Part shown: positions 53,515-62,712 of the stretch, one piece after another
Layout: every line of letters begins with the position of its first letter
How positions within the stretch are numbered: position 1 is the stretch's first letter
Source: Alloalcanivorax balearicus MACL04
GTDB taxonomy: Bacteria > Pseudomonadota > Gammaproteobacteria > Pseudomonadales > Alcanivoracaceae
Direction: 5' to 3'
NCBI RefSeq assembly: GCF_025532145.1
Contig: NZ_ARXS01000001.1
Span: forward strand, 360,141-424,140
Length of the DNA stretch: 64,000 nucleotides
The notes under the pieces: generated by a model
The model's input: only the letters and a program-made list of their open reading frames with translations
What the model was told of the DNA's origin: nothing
The model's database searches: none
Translations under genes and position numbers: made by a program

Positions 53515-54534
53515 ATGACGCTTGCGCCGCCCTCCTCCCGCGTGCAGCTCACCGATGATGGAAAGCTGCGCCATTTTCTCTCCTTGGAACACCTTTCCCG
53601 TCCGCTTTTGGAAGACATCCTCGATACCGCCGCCGGTTTCGTCGACGTTGGCGGACGGGCGATCAAGAAAGTGCCGCTGCTGCGCGGCAAGACCGTGGTC
53701 AATCTGTTTTTCGAATCCAGTACCCGGACCCGCAGCACTTTCGAACTGGCCGCCAAGCGCTTGAGCGCGGACGTGCTCACCCTGGACATCGCCAAGTCCG
53801 CCACCAGCAAGGGCGAGACGCTGCTGGATACTCTGCGCAATCTGGAGGCGATGGCGGCGGATATGTTCGTGGTACGCCATCAGGATTCCGGCGCCCCGTT
53901 TTTTATCGCCGAACAGGTGACGCCGAGAGTGGCGGTCATCAATGCCGGTGACGGGCGTCACGCGCACCCCACTCAGGCGATGCTGGATATGTACACCATC
54001 CGCCACTACAAGGGCGGCTTCGAGGGCCTCAAGGTGGCCATCGTCGGGGACATCCTGCACTCACGGGTGGCCCGCTCCCAGATCCACGCGCTCAATATCC
54101 TGGGCGCCGAGGAAGTGCGGGTGATCGCGCCGCGCACCCTGCTGCCGGCGGATGCCGACGCGCTCGGTGCCACCGTATTCACCGACATGGTCCAGGGCAT
54201 CGAGGATGTGGACGTGGTGATCATGCTGCGCTTGCAGAAAGAGCGTATGGATTCCGCCCTGCTGCCCAGCGAAGGCGAGTTCTTCCGCCTCTACGGCCTG
54301 ACCAATGAGAAGCTCAGCCACGCCAAACCGGACGCCATCGTCATGCATCCGGGGCCGATCAACCGAGGTGTGGAAATCGCTTCGGAAGTGGCCGACGGAC
54401 CCCGCTCGGTGATTCTCAACCAGGTTACCTTCGGCATCGCCGTGCGCATGGCGGTGATGTCCATGGCCATCAGCGGCCAGGAAAGTCTGGACGCGGCTCA
54501 GGCAGCCCGGGAGGAGAGCGGCCATGGACACTAA
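53515..54534 (+). CDS. pyrB: Aspartate carbamoyltransferase catalytic chain
   Basis: Condenses carbamoyl phosphate and aspartate, the first committed pyrimidine step. The 339-residue product has the carbamoyl phosphate motif [37 protein letters not shown], and [18 protein letters not shown]. The N-terminus is extended relative to the E. coli chain, as in pseudomonads, where the enzyme is a dodecamer with PyrC'. ATG at 53515 is preferred; a GTG eleven codons upstream is possible. It overlaps the next gene by 11 bases. Confidence 0.95.
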   Translation: MTLAPPSSRVQLTDDGKLRHFLSLEHLSRPLLEDILDTAAGFVDVGGRAIKKVPLLRGKTVVNLFFESSTRTRSTFELAAKRLSADVLTLDIAKSATSKGETLLDTLRNLEAMAADMFVVRHQDSGAPFFIAEQVTPRVAVINAGDGRHAHPTQAMLDMYTIRHYKGGFEGLKVAIVGDILHSRVARSQIHALNILGAEEVRVIAPRTLLPADADALGATVFTDMVQGIEDVDVVIMLRLQKERMDSALLPSEGEFFRLYGLTNEKLSHAKPDAIVMHPGPINRGVEIASEVADGPRSVILNQVTFGIAVRMAVMSMAISGQESLDAAQAAREESGHGH

Positions 54535-55807
54535 AGCCAACCTGCTGATCCGCAAGGGACGGGTGATCGACCCGGCCTCCGGCCGTGACGACGTCGCCGA
54601 CCTGTTGGTGGAGGAAGGTCGTCTGGTGCGGGTGGGCGCGAGTCTGGATGCACCGGGGGCGGAAATCATGGAAGCCGAAGGGCTATGGGTGATTCCCGGC
54701 CTGGTGGACAGTTGCGTGCATCTGTCGCTGCCCGGTGAGGGCCCCTGGACCGGTGACGTGGCCTCGGAATGCCGCGCCGCCGCGGGCGGGGGGATCACTC
54801 ATATGGCGGTGCAGCCGGACTGCGGCCCGGTGGACAGTACCGCGGTGGTGCGTCTGATCCGGGAACAGGCCGGGCAGGCCAACTTTGCCCGGGCCCTGCC
54901 GGTGGCGGCGTTGACTCAGGGTCTGGCGGGTGAGCATCTGGCGGAAATGCAGACCCTGGCCCAGGCAGGCTGTATCGCGGTGGGCCAGGCCGGCGCGTCC
55001 GTGGCGAGCTCCCTCACGCTCAAGCGCTGTCTGGAATACGCCGCCACCTTTGATTTGCTGGTGCTGTTCCGGCCCGAGGACGCTTCCCTGACCGCCGGAG
55101 GCTGCGCCCACGACGGCGCCGTGGCGGCCCGTCTCGGCCTGCCTGGCATTCCCGCGGTGGCGGAATCGGTGGCCCTGTCCCGGGACCTGTTGCTGGTGGA
55201 AGCCACCGGGGTGCGGGCCCACTTCCAGCAGATCTCCAGCCGCCATTCACTGACCTTGATTCGGGAAGCAAAACGCCGTGGTTTACCGGTTACAGCGGAT
55301 GTGAGCATTCACCATCTTCTGCTCGACGAGTCCGCCCTGGAGGGCTTCGACAGCCGCTGCCATGTGCTGCCACCGCTGCGTACAGTGGAGGACCGGCAGG
55401 CATTACTGGACGCGGTGGCCGACGGCACCCTGGATGCCATTTGTTCCAAACATCAACCGCTGGGCTCGTTCAGCAAGGCTGCGCCGTTCCCGTCCACCCG
55501 GCCGGGTATTTCCGGGCTCGATACTCTGCTGCCGTTGGTGCTGAAACTGGTTCAGGACGGTGCCTTGCCGCTGCACCGGGCACTGGACGCGGTGACCTCG
55601 GCGCCGGCCCGTTGCCTGGGGATTCCCGCGGGTCAGTTGGAAACCGGGCGGATGGCCAATCTGGCGGTGGTGGCGCCGGATGAACAGCGTGTCATGCATG
55701 AGCGTTGGCTTTCCCGCGGCCGTAACTCGCCCTGGTTTGATGCCGTGTTGCCCGGCTCGGTACGCCGCACCCTGTGTAATGGCGAGGTGAGCTGGCTGGC
55801 CGAATAG
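54524..55807 (+). CDS. pyrC': Inactive dihydroorotase homologue PyrC' (PyrX)
   Basis: A 427-residue amidohydrolase-fold protein that has lost catalytic residues. The metal motif DxHxHxRxPG is [10 protein letters not shown] here: the first His is Cys64, and the Arg is Ser68. The HVSTA region reads QQISSRHS without its His, and the TDHAP motif is SKHQP without its Asp. In Pseudomonas such a pseudoenzyme is a structural partner needed by the PyrB dodecamer. The 11-base overlap with pyrB fits that role. A functional pyrC must be elsewhere. Confidence 0.9.
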   Translation: MDTKANLLIRKGRVIDPASGRDDVADLLVEEGRLVRVGASLDAPGAEIMEAEGLWVIPGLVDSCVHLSLPGEGPWTGDVASECRAAAGGGITHMAVQPDCGPVDSTAVVRLIREQAGQANFARALPVAALTQGLAGEHLAEMQTLAQAGCIAVGQAGASVASSLTLKRCLEYAATFDLLVLFRPEDASLTAGGCAHDGAVAARLGLPGIPAVAESVALSRDLLLVEATGVRAHFQQISSRHSLTLIREAKRRGLPVTADVSIHHLLLDESALEGFDSRCHVLPPLRTVEDRQALLDAVADGTLDAICSKHQPLGSFSKAAPFPSTRPGISGLDTLLPLVLKLVQDGALPLHRALDAVTSAPARCLGIPAGQLETGRMANLAVVAPDEQRVMHERWLSRGRNSPWFDAVLPGSVRRTLCNGEVSWLAE

Positions 55808-55822
55808 CCCCGGCGGATCCGG

Positions 55823-56413
55823 TCACGGCGCCTCCGGCGCCGGCCGGGTCTGGAAAACGTACGAGGCCAGAACCTCCTCGTTCATCAGCCCCGGCGCCGC
55901 CTGCAAGCGGCCTTTGGGATCCAGGAACAGGGTCGCCGGCGTACCGCGCAAGCCAAGCTGCATCATCAGGATGGTATTGGCCTGGAGGGCGTTTTCCACC
56001 TCGGCGGGGATGTCCCGCAACGGCTCGATGCCACCCTGGTCGAAATCACCTTGGGCTTTGTTCAGAGCCGCTTGCGGATCCTTGGCATCGAGCACCGCCG
56101 CGCCCTTGCCCAGACTGGTGGGCTTGATCAGAGCGACGATGATGTGACGCACCTGGACGTCGTTGTCCGCGTTCTGCAGAAATGGTCGCATCATTTGCCA
56201 CTGGCTGGCGCAATACGGGCACTCCATGTCGGTGAACATGTACACCACCCGCTCCGGATCGTCCGCGCCTTCCGCCACCCAATGGCTTTGTTCCAACATC
56301 TCGAAGACCCGTTTTTGCACGGCGGCCTGGTCCTCCTGATCGTCGGCGTGTGCCAGCGGGACGATGAACAGGGTGGCCATCAACAGCAATGGCAGGGACA
56401 ATAAACGAAGCAT
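55823..56413 (-). CDS. DsbC/DsbG-like periplasmic thiol-disulfide protein
   Basis: A 196-residue exported protein with signal peptide MLRLLSLPLLLMATLFIVPLAHA. The thioredoxin-fold active site is CPYC at Cys65-Cys68 (FTDMECPYCASQW), with the cis-Pro in LRGTPATLFLD. The N-terminal dimerisation domain of classical DsbC/DsbG is absent, so it may act as a monomer. It starts five bases after the end of a membrane-anchored TlpA-type gene, suggesting that the two form a redox pair in the periplasm. Confidence 0.8.
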   Translation of the reverse strand: MLRLLSLPLLLMATLFIVPLAHADDQEDQAAVQKRVFEMLEQSHWVAEGADDPERVVYMFTDMECPYCASQWQMMRPFLQNADNDVQVRHIIVALIKPTSLGKGAAVLDAKDPQAALNKAQGDFDQGGIEPLRDIPAEVENALQANTILMMQLGLRGTPATLFLDPKGRLQAAPGLMNEEVLASYVFQTRPAPEAP

Positions 56414-56417
56414 GGCG

Positions 56418-57227
56418 TTACTCCTTGATGTACGGAGCCAGCAGATGGCGCAGGCTGGCGTCGGAAAGCGGGCCCACATGGCTGCCAACCAGGCGGCCGC
56501 GGGCATCGATCAGCACCGTGGTGGGGAGCGCGCTGCTGCCGAGAGCGCGCAGCAGATCACTGTGCGGATCGGCCAGGACCCGTTGCAGGCGCAATGACTG
56601 TTCGGTGAGATAAGCGCGAATTCGGGCGCTGCTCTCGCCCTGATTCACGTAGACAAAGTCCACCTCGGGATAGAGCCGCTGTCCCTGTTGCAGCACCGGC
56701 ATTTCCCGGCGGCAGGGCGGACACCAACTGGCCCACAGGTTGACCACGGTGACAGTGGCCGGGCCGCTGTCGAGCAGGTGAACAGGGCGTCCTTGCAGAT
56801 CTTGCAGGGCTACTTCCGGGGCCATGGGGCGCACGCCGCTGAAGGCCATCACCGTGGCCAGCACCGGCACGGCCACCACGGCGCCCACCGCCAGCGTCCG
56901 CAGCAGTTCACCACCCGCGTGCCGATGGCGCAGCCAGCCCAGAGTGGCGCCAACGACGGCGCCGGCAACCCCGCCCGGCCACCACCAGCCGCCGTCGCGG
57001 ATGTCGATCAGCGCCCAGGTCAGGCCATATTGATCCCAGTAGCGACCGACAAAGGCCAGGCGCGCACCGACCAGAGCGCCGGTCAGCAGCCACCACAGCA
57101 AAGGCTCGGCGTCCGCCCGGCCGCTCCGGCGCCGCCACACGGTGGTCAACCAGGCGCTCAGCAACAAAGCCAGCCAGGGTATCGCCATCCATGGCAGGGC
57201 CAGCGGGCCCAGCGTGAAGGTGGTCAT
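56418..57227 (-). CDS. Membrane domain/TlpA-type thioredoxin fusion
   Basis: A 269-residue two-part protein. Residues 1 to about 130 hold about four membrane helices, with an Lgt-like look (TLGPLALPWMAIPWLALLLSAWL, GARLAF, RDGGWWWPGGVAGAVVG). The HGG motif essential for prolipoprotein transfer is absent. Residues about 140-269 form a TlpA/ResA-like reductase with WASWCPPCRREMPVLQ and cis-Pro in ALPTTVLID. The thioredoxin part would face the periplasm. It may pass electrons to the adjacent CPYC protein. A classical DsbD is not in the window. Confidence 0.75.
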   Translation of the reverse strand: MTTFTLGPLALPWMAIPWLALLLSAWLTTVWRRRSGRADAEPLLWWLLTGALVGARLAFVGRYWDQYGLTWALIDIRDGGWWWPGGVAGAVVGATLGWLRHRHAGGELLRTLAVGAVVAVPVLATVMAFSGVRPMAPEVALQDLQGRPVHLLDSGPATVTVVNLWASWCPPCRREMPVLQQGQRLYPEVDFVYVNQGESSARIRAYLTEQSLRLQRVLADPHSDLLRALGSSALPTTVLIDARGRLVGSHVGPLSDASLRHLLAPYIKE

Positions 57228-57324
57228 TCGCGGCTCCTCCGATAACGTGGATTAGTGTGCGGGGCGTCGATTAACGCACCATTAGCTCGCCGCGGCTTGC
57301 GAACCGCAGTTGGGGGAACTGCTC

Positions 57325-57395
57325 ATTCGCTGCCAAGGCAGCTTCCCACAGAGGGGGCCACGAAGCCGCTGTGGGAAGCTGCCTTGGCAGCGAAT
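57325..57395. repeat. REP doublet (REPIN-like), copy C, variant type
   Basis: Two 27-bp perfect inverted arms (57325-57351 and 57369-57395) flank a 17-base spacer containing GCCACGAAGCCG. The arms carry GCTGCC-AAGGCAGC hairpins, a sequence variant of copies A and B, and the unit order is reversed: the GCGAAT end faces outward. Unlike A and B it lies between divergent genes, upstream of the response regulator. The rest of this 276-bp gap shows nothing else. Confidence 0.83.
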
Positions 57396-57503
57396 AGCCG
57401 TGTTGGCCAGCCCCCCGTTAATGGTCGGCTAATACGGCGGTGCTATTCTGGAGTACCCGGGGCTGGACGTCCTGGTGATCCGTTCGTTGGAGCCTGGAAG
57501 ACA

Positions 57504-58166
57504 ATGCACGTACTACTGGTGGAAGACGACGCCCTGCTGGGCGACGGCGTAAGCGCCGGTCTTGAGGCCCACGGCTTCACCGTGGCCTGGGTCACCCGTG
57601 CGGCGGAAGCGGATCGGGCTTTGGCCAGTTGCCACTTCGATGTGGTGGTGTTGGATCTGGGGCTGCCGGACGAGGACGGTCTGGTACTGCTGCGGCGCTG
57701 GCGCCGCCGTCGGCGGGATGAGCCGGTACTGGTGCTCACCGCCCGGGACCGGGTGGCCCACAGGGTCGATGGCCTTGATGCCGGCGCCGATGATTACCTG
57801 GTCAAACCCTTCGATCTCAATGAGCTGGTGGCGCGTTTGCGGGCCTTGCTGCGTCGTGCCCAGGGCCGTGCCGCGCCCTGGATCGAATATGGCCGCCTGC
57901 GTTTCGATCCGGGCCAGCAGCGGGTCTGGCTGGATCAGCAGCCGGTTTCACTGGCCCGGCGGGAACGGGCGCTGCTCCAAGCGTTGCTGCAGAGCCGGGG
58001 GCGATTGCTGACCGTGGACGAGCTTACCGATCGTGTGTACGGCTGGACCGGTGGCGTGGAGAGCAATGCCCTGGCCGTGCACATCCACAATCTGCGCCGC
58101 AAGTTGGGGGAAAATCTGATTGAAACGGTGCGTGGCGAAGGCTACCGACTGGGGAGCCCGCCGTGA
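57504..58166 (+). CDS. OmpR-family response regulator (QseB/PmrA-like)
   Basis: A 220-residue regulator with receiver domain (residues 1 to about 115; Asp51 in VVVLDLGLPDEDG; Lys in YLVKPFDLNEL). A C-terminal winged helix follows (LARRERALLQALLQSRGRLLTVDELTDRVYGWTGGVESNALAVHIHNLRRKLG). It resembles QseB/PmrA-type regulators. The start is fixed by MHVLLVEDD. It overlaps the histidine kinase gene by four bases and acts with it. Target genes are not indicated. Confidence 0.9.
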   Translation: MHVLLVEDDALLGDGVSAGLEAHGFTVAWVTRAAEADRALASCHFDVVVLDLGLPDEDGLVLLRRWRRRRRDEPVLVLTARDRVAHRVDGLDAGADDYLVKPFDLNELVARLRALLRRAQGRAAPWIEYGRLRFDPGQQRVWLDQQPVSLARRERALLQALLQSRGRLLTVDELTDRVYGWTGGVESNALAVHIHNLRRKLGENLIETVRGEGYRLGSPP

Positions 58167-59473
58167 TTCATGCACGAAGCCTGCGCGCGCGCCTGCTCTG
58201 GGCTTTGGGACTGGGGTTGTCGTTGCTATGGCTGCTGCTGGCGATCTGGCTGCATGGTGAAACCCGGGACCGGCTGTCGGACATGCTCGACCATCGTCTG
58301 GCGGCTTCGGCGCGGATGGTGGCGTCACTAATCACCGCCAGTGGCGCCACCCCGAAACAGGCCGTGGACAACCCGGACGACATGCCCTTCCAGGGTATCG
58401 CCTGCGAAGTCAGTGTGCTGCGCGGTGAGATCCTGGCGCGCAGTGCCGGGGCGCCGCCGGGGGAGCTGGTGCTGCCGCAGGACGGCTTCGGCGAGCGCCG
58501 GTTGGACGGTGAGGCCTGGCGCATCTACACCATTACCGAGGGCGATCTGCGCGTGGCTTCCGCCGAGCGCGTCAGCGGCCGGACCCGCTTCCTTCACCGT
58601 ATGGCGGTGATGCTGATGGTGACGCTGGTGGCCGGTCTGCTGGCCAGTCTGGCGCTGGTCTGGTGGGCGGTGGGACGGGCGCTCAGACCGGTGTCCTCGC
58701 TGCACAAGCAGTTAACGACGCGGGACCTGGAGGACACCCGGCCATTGACGCTGGCGCCGGGGGCCGGTGAGTTGGCGCCGATGGTAGCGTCATTGAATCA
58801 CTGGCTGGCGCAAAGCGGCCGCGCGCTGACCCGGGAGCGGGAACTGACCGATAACCTGGCTCATGAACTGCGTACGCCCTTGGCGGCGATTCGCACCCAG
58901 CTACAGGTAGCGCGGATCACCTCTGGAGAACAGGCGGAGCGGGCGCTGGCGGCGGCGGAGCAGGCCACTGTGAGGCTGGGAGGCAGCCTGGAGCAGTTAT
59001 TGGCGCTGGCGCGTGAAGACCGCGTTCCCGGTGAGGCGCCGCCCTGCCCGCCCCTGGCCGAAGTGGCGGCCAGCGTATTGGAGGAATTCCCCGGCCAGGA
59101 TCCCCGGCGGGAGCTGGCGGAAGGCGGCCAATCGGCGCCGCTGGCGCCGGAAGGGCTGGTTCGTATCGCCATGCGCAATGTGCTGGATAACGCGCTGCGC
59201 CACAGCCCCCGGCTGGGCGTGATCAGCATTGGGTTCGAGGAGAGGGACGGCCTGTGCTGGCTGACGGTTGCCGACCAGGGGCCCGGTATTCCCGAGGCGC
59301 GGCAACGGCGTGTTCTGGATCGGGGCTGGCACGGCCATGACGGAGGTCATGGCCTGGGACTGGCCATCGTCGCCAGTATCATGGCCCGCACCGGCGGGCG
59401 ATTGCGGCTGGAGAACCGTCCGCCGGGCGGGCTGCTGGTCAGTCTGGGGTGGCCACCGGCGGATAGCGATTGA
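58163..59473 (+). CDS. Sensor histidine kinase (QseC-like)
   Basis: A 436-residue membrane kinase. Transmembrane helices at about residues 13-33 and 150-172 flank a periplasmic sensor of about 115 residues. A HAMP-like linker, the phosphoacceptor His234 (AHELRTPLAAIRTQLQ), N-box RNVLDNALRHSP and G-boxes DQGPGIPE and GHGLGLAIV follow. The architecture and pairing with an OmpR-type regulator fit the QseC/PmrB group. Start is GTG, coupled to the regulator stop. The stimulus is unknown. Its end overlaps a converging lipoprotein gene. Confidence 0.9.
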   Translation: MIHARSLRARLLWALGLGLSLLWLLLAIWLHGETRDRLSDMLDHRLAASARMVASLITASGATPKQAVDNPDDMPFQGIACEVSVLRGEILARSAGAPPGELVLPQDGFGERRLDGEAWRIYTITEGDLRVASAERVSGRTRFLHRMAVMLMVTLVAGLLASLALVWWAVGRALRPVSSLHKQLTTRDLEDTRPLTLAPGAGELAPMVASLNHWLAQSGRALTRERELTDNLAHELRTPLAAIRTQLQVARITSGEQAERALAAAEQATVRLGGSLEQLLALAREDRVPGEAPPCPPLAEVAASVLEEFPGQDPRRELAEGGQSAPLAPEGLVRIAMRNVLDNALRHSPRLGVISIGFEERDGLCWLTVADQGPGIPEARQRRVLDRGWHGHDGGHGLGLAIVASIMARTGGRLRLENRPPGGLLVSLGWPPADSD

Positions 59474-59972
59474 ACATTTCCCGCACCATGGTATCGATAC
59501 GCTCCGCCCGTCGTTCCGTGGCCATCTCGAAGTAGAGGGTGTCGCGGCTGGTGCCCTGCCAGACCACCTGCTTGTCGCCGCGGTCCACCAGCGCGATCTG
59601 CAGGCGGTATTCCTGGTTGGTCTGTCCTTCCACCGGGGTCGTGGTGGACAGACCGTAGCGATCACGCCAGAAACCGAAGCCGAACTGCACCGAGCTGCCC
59701 TGGAAACGATCCACCGGAACGAAGCGGTAGCGCACCAGCAGATCGGCGCTGCTCTCGTCAGCGGGTTGCAGCGGACTGTTGGCCAGTGCCTCGCGCACTG
59801 CCGTTTGCACTCGCTGGCCATCCAGGCTCAGCGCTTCCTGATCTTCCTTCGGTGGATCAAAGGCATAACTGTGATATTGGCTGAAATCGGTCTGCGCGCG
59901 CTGGTCGATGACCACTGGCGCGACACAACCCGTTAGCAGGAGGGCAAGGATCAGAGCGACGGTACTGCGCAT
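59439..59972 (-). CDS. DUF4136 lipoprotein
   Basis: A 177-residue lipoprotein: signal MRSTVALILALLLTGC with Cys16 as the lipidation site. The mature domain starts DQRAQTDFSQYHSYAFDPP and includes LANSPLQPADESSADLLVRYRFVPVD, the DUF4136 pattern. These small envelope proteins are of unknown function. It overlaps the histidine kinase gene by 35 bases tail to tail, so both may share transcript ends. Confidence 0.82.
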   Translation of the reverse strand: MRSTVALILALLLTGCVAPVVIDQRAQTDFSQYHSYAFDPPKEDQEALSLDGQRVQTAVREALANSPLQPADESSADLLVRYRFVPVDRFQGSSVQFGFGFWRDRYGLSTTTPVEGQTNQEYRLQIALVDRGDKQVVWQGTSRDTLYFEMATERRAERIDTMVREMFNRYPPVATPD

Positions 59973-60019
59973 GGGAATGCCTCCAGAGCGAATCTTGCTT
60001 CAGTATAGACCGGGTGTGA

Positions 60020-60913
60020 TTAATGGTCAGTGTCCGGGTTCCGGCAACTGGCTTTCAGGCTTTCACCGAGGAATCGCGCGGCGCGGCCAGCGTATTGCCC
60101 GTCCGCGTAGACCAGGTACAGGTCTCCGTAACGTTCCCCTCCCTCCTTGAGCGGCAGAGGTTTGAGGCTGCCGGCTTCAAGATCCTCTTCCACCTCGGTT
60201 TCCGGCGCCCAGGCAAACCCCAGCCCGCGCAGCAGTGCCTCCCGCCGACTGCCCCCGTAGGAGAAGGTCCAGCGTTGCTCGGCACCGAGCCAGCCGGAAT
60301 CCAGGCGGCGCTTGCCGGAATCCCGGATCACCAGCTGGCGGTGCGCACGCAGATCTTCCAGGCTCAGCTCGCCCTTCTGGTGCAGGGGGTGGTCGGGAGC
60401 GGCCACGGCAATGAAGCGCACCCGCATCAGATGATCGCCCATGAACCCGGGCGGTACCCGGCCGGTAACCACCACGTCCGCTTCGTGCCGGAGCAGCGCC
60501 TCCTCGGATCCCGACAATACGGTTTCCTGGAATTCCACCCGGGTCAGCGGGCTTTCCTCGGCCAGAGTGACCAGAGCGCACAACGCCTGCTGACGGGGAA
60601 ACAAGGCGTCCGCCGCGAGCCGCACCAGAGGTTCCCAGCCATGGCTGGACTGGATTGCCGAGTTTTCGATACGGCCCGCTTCTTCCAGCAACAGCTTGGC
60701 CTGCCGGTAGAGCATATCGCCGGTTTCCGTCAGCTTGGCGCGGCGGCCCTCCAGAGTGAAGGCGCGGATACCCAGCTCGGTTTCGATCTTCTGTACGGCA
60801 TAGCTGATCGCGGATTGGCTTTTGCCCAATGCCTCGGCGGCGGCGGCGTACCCGCCTTCGTCCACCACGGCGATCAGGGCTTGCCATTGGTCCAGGGAGA
60901 TTTTGGTCGACAT
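60020..60913 (-). CDS. LysR family regulator (YhaJ-like)
   Basis: A 297-residue LysR regulator with N-terminal helix-turn-helix (WQALIAVVDEGGYAAAAEALGKSQSAISYAVQKIETELGIRAFTLEGRRAKLTETG) and an effector domain. It diverges from an azoreductase, YqjG-type reductase and pirin series. In E. coli the LysR protein YhaJ controls pirin YhaK and neighbours of YqjG, so a YhaJ-like role in electrophile or quinone sensing is inferred. Binding of quinones is not provable from sequence. Confidence 0.83.
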   Translation of the reverse strand: MSTKISLDQWQALIAVVDEGGYAAAAEALGKSQSAISYAVQKIETELGIRAFTLEGRRAKLTETGDMLYRQAKLLLEEAGRIENSAIQSSHGWEPLVRLAADALFPRQQALCALVTLAEESPLTRVEFQETVLSGSEEALLRHEADVVVTGRVPPGFMGDHLMRVRFIAVAAPDHPLHQKGELSLEDLRAHRQLVIRDSGKRRLDSGWLGAEQRWTFSYGGSRREALLRGLGFAWAPETEVEEDLEAGSLKPLPLKEGGERYGDLYLVYADGQYAGRAARFLGESLKASCRNPDTDH

Positions 60914-60918
60914 ATCAG

Positions 60919-60933
60919 ATATTTCGAAGATAT
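60919..60933. promoter_or_regulatory. LysR-type dyad between the LysR and azoR genes
   Basis: ATAT-N7-ATAT with central TTCGAA forms a 15-bp T-N11-A-like dyad five bases upstream of the LysR start and 78 bases before azoR. It is the likely binding site for control of the azoR-yqjG-pirin series. Confidence 0.4.
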
Positions 60934-61010
60934 TGCTCGAATAGTTGCTGTTTTATATCGGATCAGACGAAAAGACAATGATGTCATTCGATTATTACGG
61001 AGCAGCAGCC

Positions 61011-61619
61011 ATGACCCGCATTCTTTACCTGCAGAGCAGCATCTTTGGTGACCAGGGCCAGTCCAGCCAGATGGCCACGGCTTTCATCGAGGCTTATCAG
61101 GCCCGGCATCCCGGCACCGAAGTGGTGGTCCGCGATCTGGTCAATGACGGCGTGCCTCACCTGGACCTGGCCCGTGCCGGTGCGCTGCGCGGCTTTGCCG
61201 ACAGCCTGGACGATGAGCAGAAAGCGGCGCTGGCCCTGTCCGATGCCCTGGTGGAAGAGTTGCGGACGGCGGATTTGGTGGTGGTCGGACTGCCGATGTA
61301 CAACTTCGGCGTGCCCACCCAGTTCAAGGCCTGGTTCGACCATATCGCCCGGGCCGGAGTGACCTTCCGCTACACCGCCGACGGTCCGGAAGGGCTGGTG
61401 GCTGACCGCCCGGTGCGGGTGTTCGCCTCGCACGGTGGTTTCCATGTGGGCCAGCCCCATGAAACCAGCACCACCTTTATCAAAGCGATTTTCGGCTTCA
61501 TCGGTATTGAGGATGTGCGCTTCATTTACGCCGAGGGTTTGAACATCAGTGAGGATGTGAAAGAGGAAGCCCTGGAAAAGGCGCGAGTGGAAACAGAAGC
61601 GGCGCTGGCGGCCCTGTAA
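61011..61619 (+). CDS. azoR: FMN-dependent NADH-azoreductase/quinone reductase
   Basis: A 202-residue flavodoxin-like enzyme: MTRILYLQSSIFGDQGQSSQMATAFIEAY at the FMN phosphate site, VVVGLPMYNFGVPTQFKAWFDHIARAGVTFRYTADGPEGL, and SHGGFH at the isoalloxazine site. It reduces quinones and azo compounds by two electrons using NADH, protecting against thiol-reactive quinones. ATG at 61011 is set by homology. The genes for a glutathionyl-hydroquinone reductase and pirin follow on the same strand. Confidence 0.92.
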   Translation: MTRILYLQSSIFGDQGQSSQMATAFIEAYQARHPGTEVVVRDLVNDGVPHLDLARAGALRGFADSLDDEQKAALALSDALVEELRTADLVVVGLPMYNFGVPTQFKAWFDHIARAGVTFRYTADGPEGLVADRPVRVFASHGGFHVGQPHETSTTFIKAIFGFIGIEDVRFIYAEGLNISEDVKEEALEKARVETEAALAAL

Positions 61620-61667
61620 ATCACCGCGATCGGCTGACGCGGCAAACGGCAAAGTAAGGAGAGCACC

Positions 61668-62672
61668 ATGGGATTATTGGTGGACGGTAAATGGCAGGAT
61701 AAGTGGTACGACACCGACAGTACCGGTGGCCGCTTCAAGCGGTCGGAAAGCCAATTCCGCAACTGGGTAACCGCCGATGGCGAGGCCGGGCCCAGTGGCG
61801 AAGGCGGCTTCAAGGCGGAAAGCGGGCGCTATCATCTGTACGTTTCCTATGCCTGTCCCTGGGCTCACCGCACCTTGGTAATGCGGGCCTGGAAAGGTCT
61901 GGAGCAGCACATTGGCGTGTCCGTGGTGCACCCGCTGATGCTGGAAAACGGCTGGGAACTGGGTACGGATTTCGACGGCGCCACGGGCGACCCGCTGTAC
62001 GGTCTGAGCAAGCTGTACGAGCTGTATTTGAAGGCCGATCCACAGTACACCGGCCGGGTCACGGTGCCGGTGCTGTGGGACAAACAGCGTGAAACCATTG
62101 TCAGCAATGAGTCGGCGGAAATTATTCGCATGCTCAACCAGGCCTTTGACGGTCTGGGCGCGAAGGCCGGTGACTATTATCCGGAGTCGTTGCGCACGAA
62201 GATCGACGCTGTCAATGACACCATCTATAACCGCGTCAATAACGGCGTCTACAAGGCCGGTTTCGCCACCAGCCAGGGGGCCTATGACGAAGCGGTGGTG
62301 TCACTGTTCGACACCCTGGAAGAGTTGGAGCAGCGGCTGAGCCGGCAACGGTATCTGGTGGGCAATACACTCACCGAAGCGGATTTGCGGCTGTGGACCA
62401 CGCTGGTGCGTTTCGATGCGGTTTACGTCACCCATTTCAAATGCGACCGGCGCCGCATCAGTGACTACCCGAACCTCAACGGGCTGCTGCGTGAACTGTA
62501 TCAACTGCCCGGTGTGGCGGAGACCGTGCATATGGATCACATCCGTCACCATTATTTCCGCAGTCACCCGACGGTGAACCCCCACGGGATCATCCCGATC
62601 GGGCCGGAACTGGATTTTACCGCGCCGCATCAGCGTGAACGGCTGGGCGAGCGGGAAGTACGTGGCGCCTGA
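61668..62672 (+). CDS. yqjG: Glutathionyl-hydroquinone reductase (Xi-class GST)
   Basis: A 334-residue enzyme that removes glutathione from S-glutathionyl-hydroquinones. The N-terminal thioredoxin fold has the active Cys63 in YACPWAHRTL, the same position as in YqjG of E. coli. The glutathione site VPVLWDKQRETIVSNESAEIIRML and a helical C-terminal domain with LTEADLRLWTTLVRFDAVYVTHFKC follow. Between azoR and pirin, it fits a quinone detoxification set. AAGGAGAG precedes the start. Confidence 0.93.
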   Translation: MGLLVDGKWQDKWYDTDSTGGRFKRSESQFRNWVTADGEAGPSGEGGFKAESGRYHLYVSYACPWAHRTLVMRAWKGLEQHIGVSVVHPLMLENGWELGTDFDGATGDPLYGLSKLYELYLKADPQYTGRVTVPVLWDKQRETIVSNESAEIIRMLNQAFDGLGAKAGDYYPESLRTKIDAVNDTIYNRVNNGVYKAGFATSQGAYDEAVVSLFDTLEELEQRLSRQRYLVGNTLTEADLRLWTTLVRFDAVYVTHFKCDRRRISDYPNLNGLLRELYQLPGVAETVHMDHIRHHYFRSHPTVNPHGIIPIGPELDFTAPHQRERLGEREVRGA

Positions 62673-62712
62673 TCCTGGGCACCATGAAAGCCCCGAGGGG
62701 CGAGGAGGAAAC

